A program made the translations under genes and the position numbers. From Mytilus galloprovincialis (taxonomy: Eukaryota > Mollusca > Bivalvia > Mytilida > Mytilidae): a stretch of DNA of 64,000 nt. The stretch's first letter is position 1. Each line of letters begins with the position of its first letter. Positions 20,046-33,060 of this stretch are shown in pieces. The notes beneath the pieces are model-generated. The model was given only the letters and a program-made list of their open reading frames with translations. It did not search any database and was not told the origin of the DNA. The stretch lies in assembly GCF_965363235.1 (NCBI RefSeq), contig NC_134844.1, forward strand, positions 49,534,872 through 49,598,871. The letters run 5' to 3'.

Positions 20046-21415
20046 AATGATTAGTAAAGAAGGCGAGACATTTCAGTGTGTGCACTCTTGTTTTGGATGA
20101 TCAATGCATTTGGATGCGGCATATAGTTATTCCAGAACCCCCTTTTAAAAATGGTTGTATCCGCTCCTGCTTTCACCTCTCTTTTATACATGATTTGGGA
20201 CAATGCAAATACTAACTTTAGAATATAATTAAATATCTCCAACTTACGAACTCAAAATAGCTGTTTAATTTAACAAATATGTACTGAATAAGAGGAATAA
20301 GCGTTATGTAAATATTAAATAAAGAAATATGAAATTTATAATTTTTAAACAGGGACTTTCTAATTATAGAAAGTTAAGTCCCTGTTTTAAACAAGAGAAC
20401 TATGAGGGGCTGGACAGGGGGTAGGTTTCTCCCTGCTCCCGCCCCTCTTCTCCCTTCTCCCTCCATTTTCTCTCTCCCTTACCTTTTCATTAAAATCCAT
20501 AAAACATTCAGGAAACGTTTCGCTAAGAAGATTAGTAATGCCATACAATTAAAGTAACGAGTATCTCCCCTTTAACATTTAAAACTCTCATGTAAATATT
20601 TCTTCAATATCCATCCAGTTGTTCAGGAGTAGATGCGCTTAAAAGAGATACATTAATAGATAGATAGGGTGCAATATGCCTGCAACGTGATCAGATGCAT
20701 ACAAATTCCCATCTAGGAGGGACATTCCAATGCAACCTCCCAAATTTTCGATATTTGACAAATTTTGATCGCCGGAAATAGGACGGCAGTAAAAATCGTG
20801 AATGTGTGACCCAAGCTTAACTCTGATGCACGCCGTTTCCCGATTATTTTTTAAATTTTAAATTAGAGGCGTAGCACTTGAATTTATATTGGTACGGCAA
20901 GAAATATTATGGGTCGCAATGATGCAAAATCCTGCATTCTGACCCTCTCCTGACACTTAAATTTCGCTTATGAAAACATCATTTTTTTAGTAACAATTTG
21001 AGTTATCTCATTTTTTTGAAAGTCGAATTCAAAACATAGAAAAAAAGAAAAGAATTTGAAAAATGAAATGTGTTAAAAAGTCAAAAATCCAAATGGATAC
21101 AAAAAGTGGAATATCTTGGCTTAAATTTATACTTCCAACTTTGTGTCGGATGCCATTCAATGTGTCTTGGCATACAGGGGACTTTTCATAGTGGTACGTA
21201 GCGGGGTGAATTTCTTTTAGGACCTTTTTTTTTGCTCAAAAACATATAATAAGTGTAAAATGCACTAATTTAATAGTTCTTGACGGGAGGCTTGTATATA
21301 AATAAAGAGTAAGGGTTAAACATTTTTGATTCCGTAATCTACCCCATTGAATTTCTATTATAAATTGATTGGATGGATCCAAAGCTAGAATTTCTTATTG
21401 ACATTTATTGAGAGG
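20046..21415. other. AT-rich stretch with small repeats, no gene
   Basis: 20075-20170 is part of a MITE seen whole at 50179-50324 (GATCAATGCATTTGG and GGCATATAGTT). A hairpin with arms like AACAGGGACTT and AAGTCCCTGTT lies at 20351-20393. A pyrimidine-rich tract lies at 20430-20485. No coding region was seen. Confidence 0.5.
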
Positions 21416-21724
21416 TTTCTAGTGGCAGCAGTCCTTTTGCGCCAATTACTGTTTTTCAGGGATATCATTTGCGCCAAAAGTTTTTTTCCAAATGTATCAA
21501 TTGCGCCAATATTCGGAACTCATTTGCGCCAGTTTACCTGTACACATTTCTATCATAAATATTAATGATAAATATGTATTCTTATTTTTGGCTTAAAAAA
21601 TATCATATGTTCGGAGATATTTCAGCATTGAAGATGAGCATCTGGAGAGAAATGACTTGACATGCATTATACAGTACATGTACAGAGAGAGAAGAAAACT
21701 TATTACTTTGCTGAATTTTTAATA

Positions 21725-21965
21725 AAGATATGTCAAAAGAAGAAAATAGAAGCTTTTGCTGATTATGTTTTAGCCACATACATGTATGTTGATGACAAAG
21801 TGCTTTTTTATTGGCTGAAACTCTATCTACCGCAAGACGTACCAGTAATGGAGCAGAAGCATTCCACAGGAGTTATTATGATCTGTTTTCTGCATTTCAT
21901 CCTTCAATCTTCGTCTTTTTGGACAATAAAGTGAAGATACAAGCTACTACATACATTAAATTTGG
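21725..21965 (+). pseudogene. MULE transposase C-terminal fragment, frameshifted
   Basis: One frame reads FADYVLATYMYVDD; another reads LAETLSTARRTSNGAEAFHR then SYYDLFSAFHPSIFVFLD and KVKIQATTYIK. Together they resemble the C-terminal part of animal MULE-domain transposases, which have an RTTNxxEAFHR block after the catalytic core. The change of frame lies between about 21795 and 21811, next to a T-run. No catalytic residues are present in this fragment. Confidence 0.7.
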
Positions 21966-21992
21966 AAGTACCCATGCAGCAGTAGTAAGAAG

Positions 21993-22153
21993 CAGTGGCG
22001 GATCCAGAAATTTTCATAAGTGGGGGCCCACTGACTGACCTAAGAGGGGGCCCGCTCCAGTCACGCTTCAGTGATTCCCTATATAAGCAACCAAATTTTT
22101 TCCCAAAAAGGGGGGGCCCGGGCCCCCTGGGCCCCCCTCTAAATCCGCCTCTG
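21993..22153. mobile_element. 161-bp MITE inside the MULE remnant, 5-bp duplication AGAAG
   Basis: The ends are CAGTGGCGGATCCAG and, inverted, CAGAGGCGGATTTAG. AGAAG stands at 21988-21992 and 22154-22158. The interior is G- and C-rich. A sister copy with a 5-bp duplication is at 50179-50324, and one lacking its right end at 62575. Confidence 0.85.
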
Positions 22154-22834
22154 AGAAGAAAGTATGTTTCAGAAAAGGAAACATTTGCCGTGTAAACTGC
22201 CAGTTCCAAGTCCAAATTATGAATAAAGGAGGAGGGAAGTCATTTTTCTCCTAATTGGCGAAATCGTATGTTTTATTTTTGGCGCAAATGATACCATGTA
22301 ATTTTAAAACAGGTGGCGCAAACGTAGCATTAGAGAAAAAAAGTTGTGGCGCAAAAGGACGCATTTCATTTTTGGCGCAAACGGATCTCTCCCTTTCTAG
22401 TGATGACTTCTGCACACATGCATCTTTCGTCAAAGACATAGGGTTCAACTTCACCAGCATATTCCTCTGATTTGGTCGAGAAAATCGTTAATGATTCTGT
22501 CATAAATCGATTTCAATGTTTTATGGACATACAAAAGTGAAAGGGCATTGAAAAAATAAGCCTGTTTTTAATACATTTGATGCTAAATAATTTTGTTGTA
22601 AATCAAAAAAAAAAATGTGCAATTCTGTATTTCGCTTGAAGGAAATTAAAAAATTTATTTTAGACTATCAAATATTCGCTAAATGTTGTCAGGGGGTCAG
22701 ACGTCAGTCAGGCAATACAGAAAATGATACTCATTTAACTTGAATTTGTGAATTGTCGAAGTTAAGTTATGGTCCTTATGATGATTTAATTACGGGGACC
22801 TCAATATCTCCCAAGAAAAAGAGTAAAATTAAAA

Positions 22835-23205
22835 ATCATACAAGACTAACAAAGGCCAGAGGCTCCTGACTTGAGACAGGCGCAAAAATGCGACTAGTTA
22901 AACATGTTTTTGATATCTCAATCTTCCCCCTATACCTCTAGTCAATGTAGAAAAAAACAAACACACAACACTGCGCACAGTAAAACTCAGTTGAAGAGAA
23001 GTCAGAGTCCGATGTCACAATAGGTAACAAAAGAAACTAAACAAATTGACAATGATACATAAATTAACAAAAGACTTCTAGCAGTTACTGACATGCGAGC
23101 TCGAGACCTGAATTAAACTAATTAATGATATCGTCTTCATCATATGAATATCAAGCACAATCCCTGCCGTTAGGGATTTAGTAGTATACCATCATAAAAT
23201 ATATG
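22835..23205 (+). repeat. Partial copy of the 590-bp dispersed element
   Basis: From ATACAAGACTAACAAAGGCC through AGGCTCCTGACTTGAGACAG, CCCTATACCTCTAG and TATCGTCTTCATCATATGAA it follows 34590-34950 block by block, with the first 220 bp missing. Confidence 0.75.
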
Positions 23206-24440
23206 AGAAGAACCCAGTAATAAATCAATATTACTGCAGCCAAAATAAGCAATCTTTAGTGAATTGACAATAGTATCGTAACTAACCCTCTTTAATAAGT
23301 ATGTTTAAAGGTTTTGTTAGCTTTTAATGTGAGTACTAACAATTTTTGTGACAGTGTATGAACAAAGGAAAACGTTTACATCATACAGAAAATATACTAC
23401 ATTAAAAACATATATTATTTTATCTTTCACTTTTACAACTGATGGGATGTTTTTTGTAACCTTTTTTGATGGCTGCATTAGATTTAGAAATGTGTGTTTT
23501 TTTAGACACAGCAATTTCAAATTGTATTGTATGGTCATGGCTGAAATATTTGCAACCAGACATTTTGCAACCTGAAATCAATCAATTCAATTTGTACTTG
23601 AAAAACACTGTTTACCCAATGAAATTTTGAAAGCTGAATCTTAGACTCCACCCTGTTAGTTGGAAATAAAACTAAATCAGTTAGAATTAATAGGAATTAC
23701 GAAACCAGACAGGGGAAATAAAAAAAAAAAAAACAACATTACTCTATATTAAGTAATGTCATCCTTTTTCTGCCAAATTCTATGCCTATCAGTCAACCTT
23801 GAAGCAATTTATCTAAAGAAAAAATAAGGATGGTGACATGTGTCGCTATACATGCACGGGCTCACAAAAAAATCCAGGAAATTGTTAGTTTTTTTATTCT
23901 TTCTCCATATATAAGAGATCGTTATGAATTAGTGAAATGGTTCGGAATATTTTTTTCGTTACTATGCGCAATTTTCTGCCGCGGACAGTCATACAAGTGA
24001 GAGGTTTGGCTAACCATAAAACCAGGTCCAATCCACAATTTTCTGCATAATAAAATGCCTATGCTGAACCAATTCGGAATATAACAGTTGTTATCCATTT
24101 GTTTGATTTTGCAGTTAGATTAAGGACTTTCCGTTTTTAGTTTCGTCGGAGCCGTTTTTGTTTTTGTTTTTGTTTTTGTTTTTGTTTTTTTTTGTTTTTG
24201 TTTTTGTTTTTGTTTTTGTTTTTTACTTTTTATTAACACTTTCTTGAATCTTTTGATTCACTCATTTATTAAATATTTGTTTTCCTGCTAAGTTTTATTA
24301 ATATTAATGCACATTTTTGTCTCCTTTTAAATACCCTTTTCTCCTTTCTCCTGCCCCTTCTCTCCTTCCTCCCACCCCTCTCTCCCTTCTCCTGGTCCCT
24401 CTCTCCCATGCTCCCAATACCCTGTCCAGGCCCTCAGCTA
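23206..24440. other. AT-rich stretch with a GTTTTT microsatellite, no gene
   Basis: No coding region was recognised; overlapping short frames at 23317-23575 on both strands look incidental. The stretch carries the (GTTTTT)n run at 24154-24226 and a C/T-rich tract at 24330-24430 that resembles 20430-20485. Confidence 0.45.
24154..24226 (+). repeat. (GTTTTT)n microsatellite
   Basis: About 12 units of GTTTTT, interrupted once by a longer T run. Confidence 0.95.
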
Positions 24441-24446
24441 TCATCA

Positions 24447-24610
24447 TGTCTGCTAGTCCAAATAATTATGACGTCTGGCAAGGCGGCTATTTTAATTTTT
24501 TATTGGGACGATGTCATAATTATTTGGTAGGCACTTAAAGTTAACCATCGAGGGACGTTAACTACCGAGGGTAGTAATGAATATTCATCTTTACCGGATG
24601 ATTGACAGCG
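24447..24610 (+). repeat. Partial copy of the GTAGTCCAAATAATTA element
   Basis: TAGTCCAAATAATTATGAC is followed by its inverse GTCATAATTATTTGG, then TAGGCACTTAAAGTTAACC and ATCGAGGGACGTTAAC. The same blocks occur inverted at the right end of the element at 42615-43493. Confidence 0.65.
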
Positions 24611-25534
24611 ATGTAAATAAAAACATGAGAGTGATTACCGTGTATCAAATTAATTCAATTTAATTGTTAGAAATACTGTTTTCTGCTGAAAATTAAAAAA
24701 TAAATAAAATTGAATGGAATGGAATGGAATTGAGCTATGTACAATACAGTAAATATTAGCAATTAGAATTAGACGATAGACAAGCATATTTTGCCTATTG
24801 ATTCTTTTTTGCATGCCTATAATATTTGGTTATATTATAACTGCACTAATTGTTTTGATACTGTTTAATGTTTAAATAAGACCTATATGTGAACCATTTA
24901 TGCACTTTTAATATAAAGATCAGATTCACACAGGCTCATACAGTTCGAGCTAACTATTTTATGTACGAGAGCTATTACTAATGTAACGGTGATCCTGAGA
25001 TAATCTCCCTTTGCTAAAATATGGGATGACGCAAAATGAACTATATCACTGTGCAAGAACGGAATAGCAAAGTGAATATATAAATCAAACTGTATTGGGA
25101 TGATTTTGTAAACGTTTATCCAACTTATTTGATATTTTATGAAAGATTTTGCCATTTGTATAGAGGAATTATACCTTTTCAAATAAACTTGGGAGAATAA
25201 TACAATAATTATAGAATTTATGGCAACTTAAACGAACTAATCTTGTCAAATATACATCAAATTCATAGACTTTGAATGTAAATTTGTTGCGTGCAATTAA
25301 TTATTAGATATTTAATGCGATGAGTGTCATTATAACCTGAAATGAGATATTGATTACAACGATTAAGAAAAAATCCCGATTAATTCAAACGCAATACTTC
25401 AAAATGCGAGTCTTTGTCGCAATAATAAAAACCTCGCATTAATTTCTGAATTTACAGACATCTGTACCGTCAGCGTACCGTGATCTGTTAAAGTTTTTTT
25501 TCTATAGTTAATTCCGGTGTCACTTTGTCTCTTT

Positions 25535-25582
25535 TAGAGAGTTGTCTCATTGGCAATCATGCCATATCTTCTTTTTTTATAT
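25535..25582 (+). repeat. 3' end of the short dispersed repeat
   Basis: It reads GAGTTGTCTCATTGGCAATC followed by ATGCCATATCTTC and a T-rich tail. Only the terminal module remains. Confidence 0.65.
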
Positions 25583-25734
25583 AATAAAACAAAAACCTGA
25601 ACGACTTTACAAGTTATAAATTAAAATGCATCCTAGTCGTGATGGAGACAGAGTCAAATGAACAAATGGACTAGATGAAACTGAACGAAAAAAAGAAAGA
25701 AAACACCAATTTGATCTGATAGGGGTGAATTCTA

Positions 25735-26260
25735 TTCTTTATTCAAACTCGAGTTTGGTTTGGAACCGTATCTATTGCGATTATTACCCAAGGACAGATA
25801 TTACATATCTAAACTTCGAAGCTCGAATTTGAAGTTACCTATTGAGACGGGTAGATGGGCGGGGATCGCGATGGAAAATAGAATATGTACATTATGTAAT
25901 GAGGGAATAGGGGATGAGTTTCATATATTGTTTACCTGTAAAAATGCTGATGTTTCTGCTCTTAGATCAAAGTTTGTACCAAATTACTATGTAATGAATC
26001 CAAGCAAGAAGAAATTCACTGGCTTGTTGTCTATATGTAACGTACAAGTTCAAAGGAAATTATCAATTTTCGTGAAAAAAATCATAAAATACTTAATCTA
26101 ATTATACCAATTGTCTTTTAAAATATACTATGTATTTGTGTTTCGTTTTTTCTGTCTCGCTATGTATTATCTTAATATGGTTGTATATATTATTGTCCTC
26201 TTGTACACAAGTATGTGTCTGAGGTTATGAATAACATCTTGAAATCTTGATACGAGAAAA
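25735..26260 (+). mobile_element. 5'-truncated LINE 3' end (zinc-binding tail of the polyprotein)
   Basis: A 113-codon frame (25760-26101) has IETGRWAGIAMENRICTLC then IGDEFHILFTC, a C-x2-C and H-x4-C arrangement. This is the tail typical of many animal LINE reverse transcriptases. A 3' untranslated piece follows, ending near 26250 in ATCTTGAAATCTTGA, a repeat-like tail. All the catalytic part is missing. It differs from the L2/CR1-type LINE at 47343, which ends in (ATT)n. Confidence 0.75.
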
Positions 26261-26284
26261 GATTATATTTGCTTCGGCTTTTTC

Positions 26285-27005
26285 CATTTGCGCCAATCTG
26301 CACTTAATTAGCGCCTATTTTTTTTTTTTTTTTCTTTGCGCCAAATTTATTTTCTTCATTTGCACAAATTAACAGGTAAACACAAGTCATGAGGCATATA
26401 AGATGTATATAATTTATTTAGATAAAATAACAAAAATATTCCTTCTGGCCTTTTGCCACCTGCCACTTGCTCACACGTGACGGGGAGGAGGAGGGGGATT
26501 GAAAGCAGGATAAGTTTATTGCAAGTGTACATCACACTTGAAGTAGCACTTTATAAAATAAGATTGTAACAGTTTGACATAAAAAGCACATTTGCATATG
26601 CATAAATCTTTTTTAACTGAGTATTGTCATGCAACACTTCTGTTGAACTGCAACCTTGTGATATCTTCCCTACAATAAAGCATCCCCTTTTTTATTAAAA
26701 TTTTTATAAGTTAAAGCCTGTTTTTTTCTTTATGGCATCGGTTCCATATATGAAAGTAAATGTTCGGGTACCAGAAGTGTGATTAAATGATGATACCCAT
26801 GAGCTCAACATGTGTCTATATACACATTTATCTATATTGTAGCTTGTGTTCATTGAATTGCTGCGTTTGGTTAAACAAGTTTAATTTTATCATCTAAATT
26901 TATCAGACCTAACCTTTCGAATCAATTTGGCGCAAATTAAAAAATGTCAATGTGCGCAAATGAAAAAAAAAATGCTTTTTCAAAATTGGCGTAATTGTCA
27001 TACGT
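26285..27005. repeat. Probable second MULE-related remnant with GCGCCAA motifs
   Basis: TTTGCGCCAA and TAGCGCC at the left (26288-26345) face TTGGCGCAAA, GTGCGCAAATG and TTGGCGTAAT at the right (26928-26995). The layout matches the 21425-22393 element. I found no transposase fragment or clear target duplication. Confidence 0.45.
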
Positions 27006-29160
27006 ACATTCACCGATCACATATTACTGGTTAGATTAAAAAATAATATATTATTTAGATTAAGAAGTACTTTAAGAAATTGATTGATTGTTGTTTGCCA
27101 TCAGTACAGCCGCAAATATTTCAGACAAGTTCAGGGAGAAAACTAAATAATGAATACAATAGGGAATGTTACTGGTCGAATAAATGTCATCGGTCATTCA
27201 GAGTGAAGTATAGATACGAAACTTTGGACTGTCGATTGAAAATAGTTTGTTTTGATAACAACCGCCGGTAGGTATAGACAAATACGGTTGATAGACGGTA
27301 TATAGGAGCACTAAATTCTATGTTAACCACCGACAGTAGGTATAAAGAAATACTATTGAAAGACGGTATATAAAGGAGCACTATATTTTACGTTAACCAC
27401 CGACGGTAGGTATAAAGAAATACTGTTAATAGACGGTATATAGGAGCACTATATTGTATGTTAACCACCGACGGTAGGTAAATTCAGATACTTTCGACAG
27501 ACGGTATATATGAGCACTATATAATACGGACCATATAATACGTTATATTGACCATCGACGGTAGGTATCAATGAAAACTGTTGATAGACGGTTTATAGGA
27601 GCACTTTATTGTATGTTAACCACCGACAGTATGTATAGACACATAATTTTAATAGACAGCACTATATTTTACGTTAACCACCGACGGTAGGTATAGACAA
27701 ATACTTTTGATATACGGTATATATGAGTACTGTATTGCTTGTTAACCACCGATGGTAGGTATAAACAGGTACTGTTGATATACGGTATATAGGAGTACTA
27801 TATGTCATGTTAACCACCGACGGTAGGTATAGACTAAATACTGTTGATAGACAGTATATAGGAGGACTATATTGCATGTTAACCACCGACGATAGGTATA
27901 GACAAATACTGTTGATATACGGTATATAGGTGCACTGTATTGCATGTTAACCACCGAAGGTGGGTATAGAAACAGGTTAGAAACATAGTGTTGATAGACG
28001 GTATATAGGAGCACTATATTGCATGTTAACCAACGATGGTAGGTTTAGAAAAATACTGATAGTAGACGGTATATAGGTGCACTGTATTATATGTTAAACA
28101 CTGACGGTAGGTAGAGAAAAATAGTATTGATAGACGGTATATAGGAGTACAGTAATGCTTGTTAACCACCGATGGTAGGTATAGACAGGTACTGTTGATA
28201 TACGGTATATAGGAGTACTGTATGGCATGTTAACCACCGACGGTAGGTACAGACAAATACTGTTGATAGACGATATATAGGAGTACTGTATGGCATGTTA
28301 ACCACCAACAGTAGGTATAGACACATACTGTTGATAGACGGTATATAGGAGCACTATATTGTATGTTAACTACCGACAGTAGGTATTAGACAAATATTGT
28401 TGATAGACGGTATATAGGAGCACTATATTGTATGTTAACTACCGACAGTAGGTATAGACAAATACTGTTGATAGACGGTATATAGGAGCACTATATTGTA
28501 TGTTAACCACCGACGGTAGATATAGACAAATTCTGTTGATAGACTGTATATAGGTGCACTATATTGTATGTTAACTACCGACGGTAGGTATAGACAAATA
28601 CTGTTGATAGACGGTATATAGGAGCACTATATTGTATGTTAACTACCGATAGTAGGTATAGACAAATACTGTTGATAGACGGTATATAGGAGCACTACAT
28701 GTATATTGTATGTTAACTACCTACAGTAGGTATAGACAAATACTGTTGATAGACGTTATATAGGAGCACTATATTGTATGTTAACCACCGACGGTAGGTA
28801 TAGACGAATACTGTTGATAGACGGTATATTGTATAGGAGCACAATATTGTATGTTAACTACCGACAGTAGGTATAGACAAATACTGTTGATAGACGGTAT
28901 ATAGGAGCACTATATTGTATGTTAACCACCGACGGTAGATATAGACAAATTCTGTTGATAGACTGTATATAGGAGCACTATATTGTATGTTAACTACCGA
29001 CAGTAGGTATAGACAAATACTGTTGATAGACGGTATATAGGAGCACTATATTGTATGTTAACTACCGACAGTAGGTATAGACAAATACTGTTGATAGACG
29101 TTATATAGGAGCACTATATTGTATGTTAACCACCGACGGTAGGTATAGACAAATACTGTT

Positions 29161-31700
29161 GATATACGGTGAATAGGAGTACTGTATTGCATGTTAACCA
29201 CCGACGGTAGGTATAGATAAATACTGTTGGTACACGGTATATAGGAGCACTATAACGCATGTTAACTACCGACGGTAGGTTTAGAAAAAAAATTAATAAT
29301 AGACGGTATATAGGAGCATTTTATTGCATGTTAATCACCGACGGTAGGTATAGATAAATTCTGTTGATAGACGGTATATAGGAGCACTATATTGCATTTT
29401 AATCACCGACGGTAGGTATAGACAACTGTCAATAGACTGTGTAATGGAGCACTGTATTGTATGTTAACTACCGACGGTAGGTATAGACACATACTGTTGA
29501 TAGACGGTATACAGGAGCACTATATTGTATGTTAACTACCGACAGTAGGTATTAGACAAATACTGTTGATAGACGGTATATAGGAGCACTATATTGTATG
29601 TTAACTACCGACAGTAGGTATAGACAAATACTGTTGATAGACGGTATATAGGAGCACTATATTGTATGTTAACTACCTACAGTAGGTATAGACAAATACT
29701 GTTGATAGACGTAATATAGGAGCACTATATTGTATGTTAACCACCGACGGTAGGTATAGACAAATACTGTTGATATACGGTGAATAGGAGTACTGTATTG
29801 CATGTTAACCACCGACGGTAGGTATAGATAAATACTGTTGGTAGACGGTATATAGGAGCACTATATCGCATGTTAACTACCGACGGTAGGTTTAGAAAAA
29901 AAAAATAATAGACGGTATATAGGAGCATTGTATTGCATGTTAATCACCGACGGTAGGTATAGATAAATTCTGTTGATAGACGGTATATAGGAGCACTATA
30001 TTGCATTTTAATCACCGACGGTAGGTATAGACAACTGTCAATAGACTGTGTAATGGAGCACTGTATTGTATGTTAACTACCTACGGTAGGTATAGACACA
30101 TACTGTTGATAGACGGTATATAGGAGCACTATATTGTATGTTAACTACCGACAGTAGGTACAGACAAATACTGTTGATAGACGGTATATAGGAGCACTAT
30201 ATTGTATGTTAACTACCTACAGTAGGTATAGACAAATACTGTTGATAGACGTTATATAGGAGCACTATATTGTATGTTAACCACCGACGGTAGGTATAGA
30301 CAAATACTGTTGATATACGGTGAATAGGAGTACTGTATTGCATGTTAACCACCGACGGTAGGTATAGATAAATACTGTTGGTACACGGTATATAGGAGCA
30401 CTATATCGCATGTTAACTACCGACGGTAGGTTTAGAAAAAAAATTAATAATAGACGGTATATAGGAGCATTTTATTGCATGTTAATCACCGACGGTAGGT
30501 ATAGATAAATTCTGTTGATAGACGGTATATAGGAGCACTATATTGCATTTTAATCACCGACGGTAGGTATAGACAACTGTCAATAGACTGTGTAATGGAG
30601 CACTGTATTGTATGTTAACTACCGACGGTAGGTATAGACACATACTGTTGATAGACGGTATACAGGAGCACTATATTTTATGTTAACTACCGACAGTAGG
30701 TATTAGACAAATACTGTTGATAGACGGTATATAGGAGCACTATATTGTATGTTAACTACCGACAGTAGGTATAGACAAATACTGTTGATAGACGGTATAT
30801 AGGAGCACTATATTGTATGTTAACTACCTACAGTAGGTGTAGACAAATACTGTTGATAGACGTAATATAGGAGCACTATATTGTATGTTAACCACCGACG
30901 GTAGGTATAGACAAATACTGTTGATATACGGTGAATAGGAGTACTGTATTGCATGTTAACCACCGACGGTAGGTATAGATAAATACTGTTGGTAGACGGT
31001 ATATAGGAGCACTATATCGCATGTTAACTACCGACGGTAGGTTTAGAAAAAAAAAATAATAGACGGTATATAGGAGCATTGTATTGCATGTTAATCACCG
31101 ACGGTAGGTATAGATAAATTCTGTTGATAGACGGTATATAGGAGCACTATATTGCATTTTAATCACCGACGGTAGGTATAGACAACTGTCAATAGACTGT
31201 GAAATGGAGCACTGTATTGTATGTTAACTACCTACGGTAGGTATAGACACATACTGTTGATAGACGGTATATAGGAGCACTATATTGTATGTTAACTACC
31301 GACAGTAGGTACAGACAAATACTGTTGATAGACGGTATATAGGAGCACTATATTGTATGTTAACTACCTACAGTAGGTATAGACAAATACTGTTGATAGA
31401 CGTTATATAGGAGCACTATATTGTATGTTAACCACCGACGGTAGGTATAGACAAATACTGTTGATATACGGTGAATAGGAGTACTGTATTGCATGTTAAC
31501 CACCGACGGTAGGTATAGATAAATACTGTTGGTAGACGGTATATAGGAGCACTATATCGCATGTTAACTACCAACGGTAGGTTTAGAAAAATACTGATAA
31601 TAGACGGTATATAGGAGCATTATATTGCATGTTAACCACCGACGGTAGGTATAGACAAATACTGTTGATAGACGGTGTAAAGGAGTACTAATTCGTATGT
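29161..31700 (+). repeat. 1151-bp higher-order repeat inside satellite array A
   Basis: The variant GATATACGGTGAATAGGAG occurs at about 29161, 29772, 30312, 30923 and 31463, spacings 611, 540, 611, 540. A block of 17 units (1151 bp) is therefore repeated at least twice almost unchanged. The two identical open frames 1151 bp apart confirm it. Confidence 0.85.
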
Positions 31701-31792
31701 TAACCACCGACGGTAGGTATAGACAAATACTTTGATATACGGTGAATAGGAGTACTGTATTGCATGTTAACCACCGACGGTAGGTATAGATA

Positions 31793-32195
31793 GAATGAAA
31801 TTCAAAACAGTGTGGCTGTGGCCATTCATTGACACATTAAATTCATCCATTGACTGGGACAATTTACATGAACGTTTGTCTGTAACGACCATTGTTCACG
31901 ACGTACCTACGATAGACATTTAAACTGTGGGGTCAGCAAAGGTTTCTTAACGCCTTTAATTATAAAATAATTCAAAAAATTAAGTAGGAATAACCTTTAT
32001 GTTTTGATTTATATAATTGATATAAATCAAAACATCGTGTTGAGAACCTTTGGTGACCCCATAGTTTAAGTGTCTATAAAAAGTACATAGTGAGTATTGG
32101 TAGTTACATACAAACGTTCACCTTAATTGTCCCAGTCAATGGATGAATTTAATGTGTCAATCAATGGCCACAGCCACACTGTTTTGAATTTCATT
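31793..32195. mobile_element. 403-bp foldback MITE inserted in the satellite, ATA duplication
   Basis: The ends AATGAAATTCAAAACAGTGT and their inverse pair over roughly 150 bp, including TGGCTGTGGCCATT and ATTAAATTCATCCATTGACT. ATA stands at 31790-31792 and 32196-32198. The intact satellite unit has GGTATAGATAAATACTG, so the empty site is known and shows duplication of TA or ATA. A palindrome ATATAATTGATATA lies in the middle. Confidence 0.88.
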
Positions 32196-32849
32196 ATAAA
32201 TACTGTTGGTAGACGGTATATAGGAGCACTATAACGCATGTTAACTACCGACGGTAGGTTTAGAAAAATACTGATAATAGACGGTATATAGGAGCATTAT
32301 ATTGCATGTTAACTACCGACAGTAGGTATAGACAAATGATGTTGATAGACGGTATATAGGAGCACTATATTGTATGTTAACTACCAACAGTAGGTATAGA
32401 CTAAAACTCTTAATAGACGGTATATATAATAGCACTATATCGTATGTTAATCACCGACGGTAGGTATAGACAAATACTGGTGATAGACGGTATATAGGAG
32501 CACTATATTGTATGTTAACCACCGACGGTAGGTACAAACAAATACTGTTGATATACGGTGTATAGGAGCACTATACTGTATGTTCACTACCGACAGTAGG
32601 TATAGACAAATACTGTTGATAGACGGTATATAGGAGCACTATATTGTATGTTAACCACCGACGGTAGGTATAGATAAATACTGTTGGTAGACGATATATA
32701 GGAGCACTGTATTGTTATTGGTTGCTGTCTTTGATATTGATTTTACGTTTATCGTTTCAGCATTAATCGGGCTGTTTGTTTTCGTTTTTCGTCACATCTA
32801 GTCAGGAATGGGTTTTAATAGCATTTTACATGAATACATATGTGTAACT

Positions 32850-33060
32850 CATGGCTGATTCACATTCGTTTGTCTTTGGTGGATAAGTTTCTCATTGGCA
32901 ATATTACCACATATCTTCTGAATTTTCATTGCATCATCTAAATCTGTAAAATTCGTATACAGAAAATATATACGTATAGATAATATATATATAATATAAA
33001 AAAGTAGATGTTGTATGATTGCCAATGAGACAACAGTAGTGTTTGTGTGACAGAATGACC
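32850..33060. repeat. Two short-repeat ends in opposite orientation
   Basis: 32880-32922 has TTTCTCATTGGCAATATTAC on the plus strand; 32998-33040 has GTATGATTGCCAATGAGACA, its inverse. They form a small imperfect inverted pair around an AT-rich centre. Confidence 0.55.

Larger units (their letters stand above)
21425..22393 (+). mobile_element. Mutator-like element (MULE) remnant with 9-bp target duplication
   Basis: TTTCTAGTG stands directly outside both ends (21416-21424 and 22394-22402). The ends are inverted repeats, GCAGCAGTCCTTTTGCGCC against GGGAGAGATCCGTTTGCGCC, and GCGCCAA or its inverse recurs several times near each end. A 9-bp duplication is typical of Mutator elements. Inside is a piece of transposase C-terminus. 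At 969 bp the element is far too short to be autonomous. Confidence 0.85.
27256..32712 (+). repeat. 68-bp satellite array A, about 74 units plus an insertion
   Basis: The unit is GTTAACCACCGACGGTAGGT, ATAGACAAATACTGTTGATA, GACGGTATATAGGAGCACTA, TATTGTAT (68 bp). Its core ACCGACGGT is nearly palindromic. Units at the left edge are the most diverged; the middle part, 29160-31700, shows an 1151-bp higher-order period. The only large interruption is the foldback element at 31793-32195. Apparent short open frames, including two identical 63-codon ones at 29737 and 30888, follow from the repeat. Confidence 0.95.

Noticed and set aside
27674-31079. Protein-coding frames in the satellite (for example MLLYTVYYFFFLNLPSVVN)
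   Set aside because: They follow the repeat, differ only as the units do, and have no start context or independent support.
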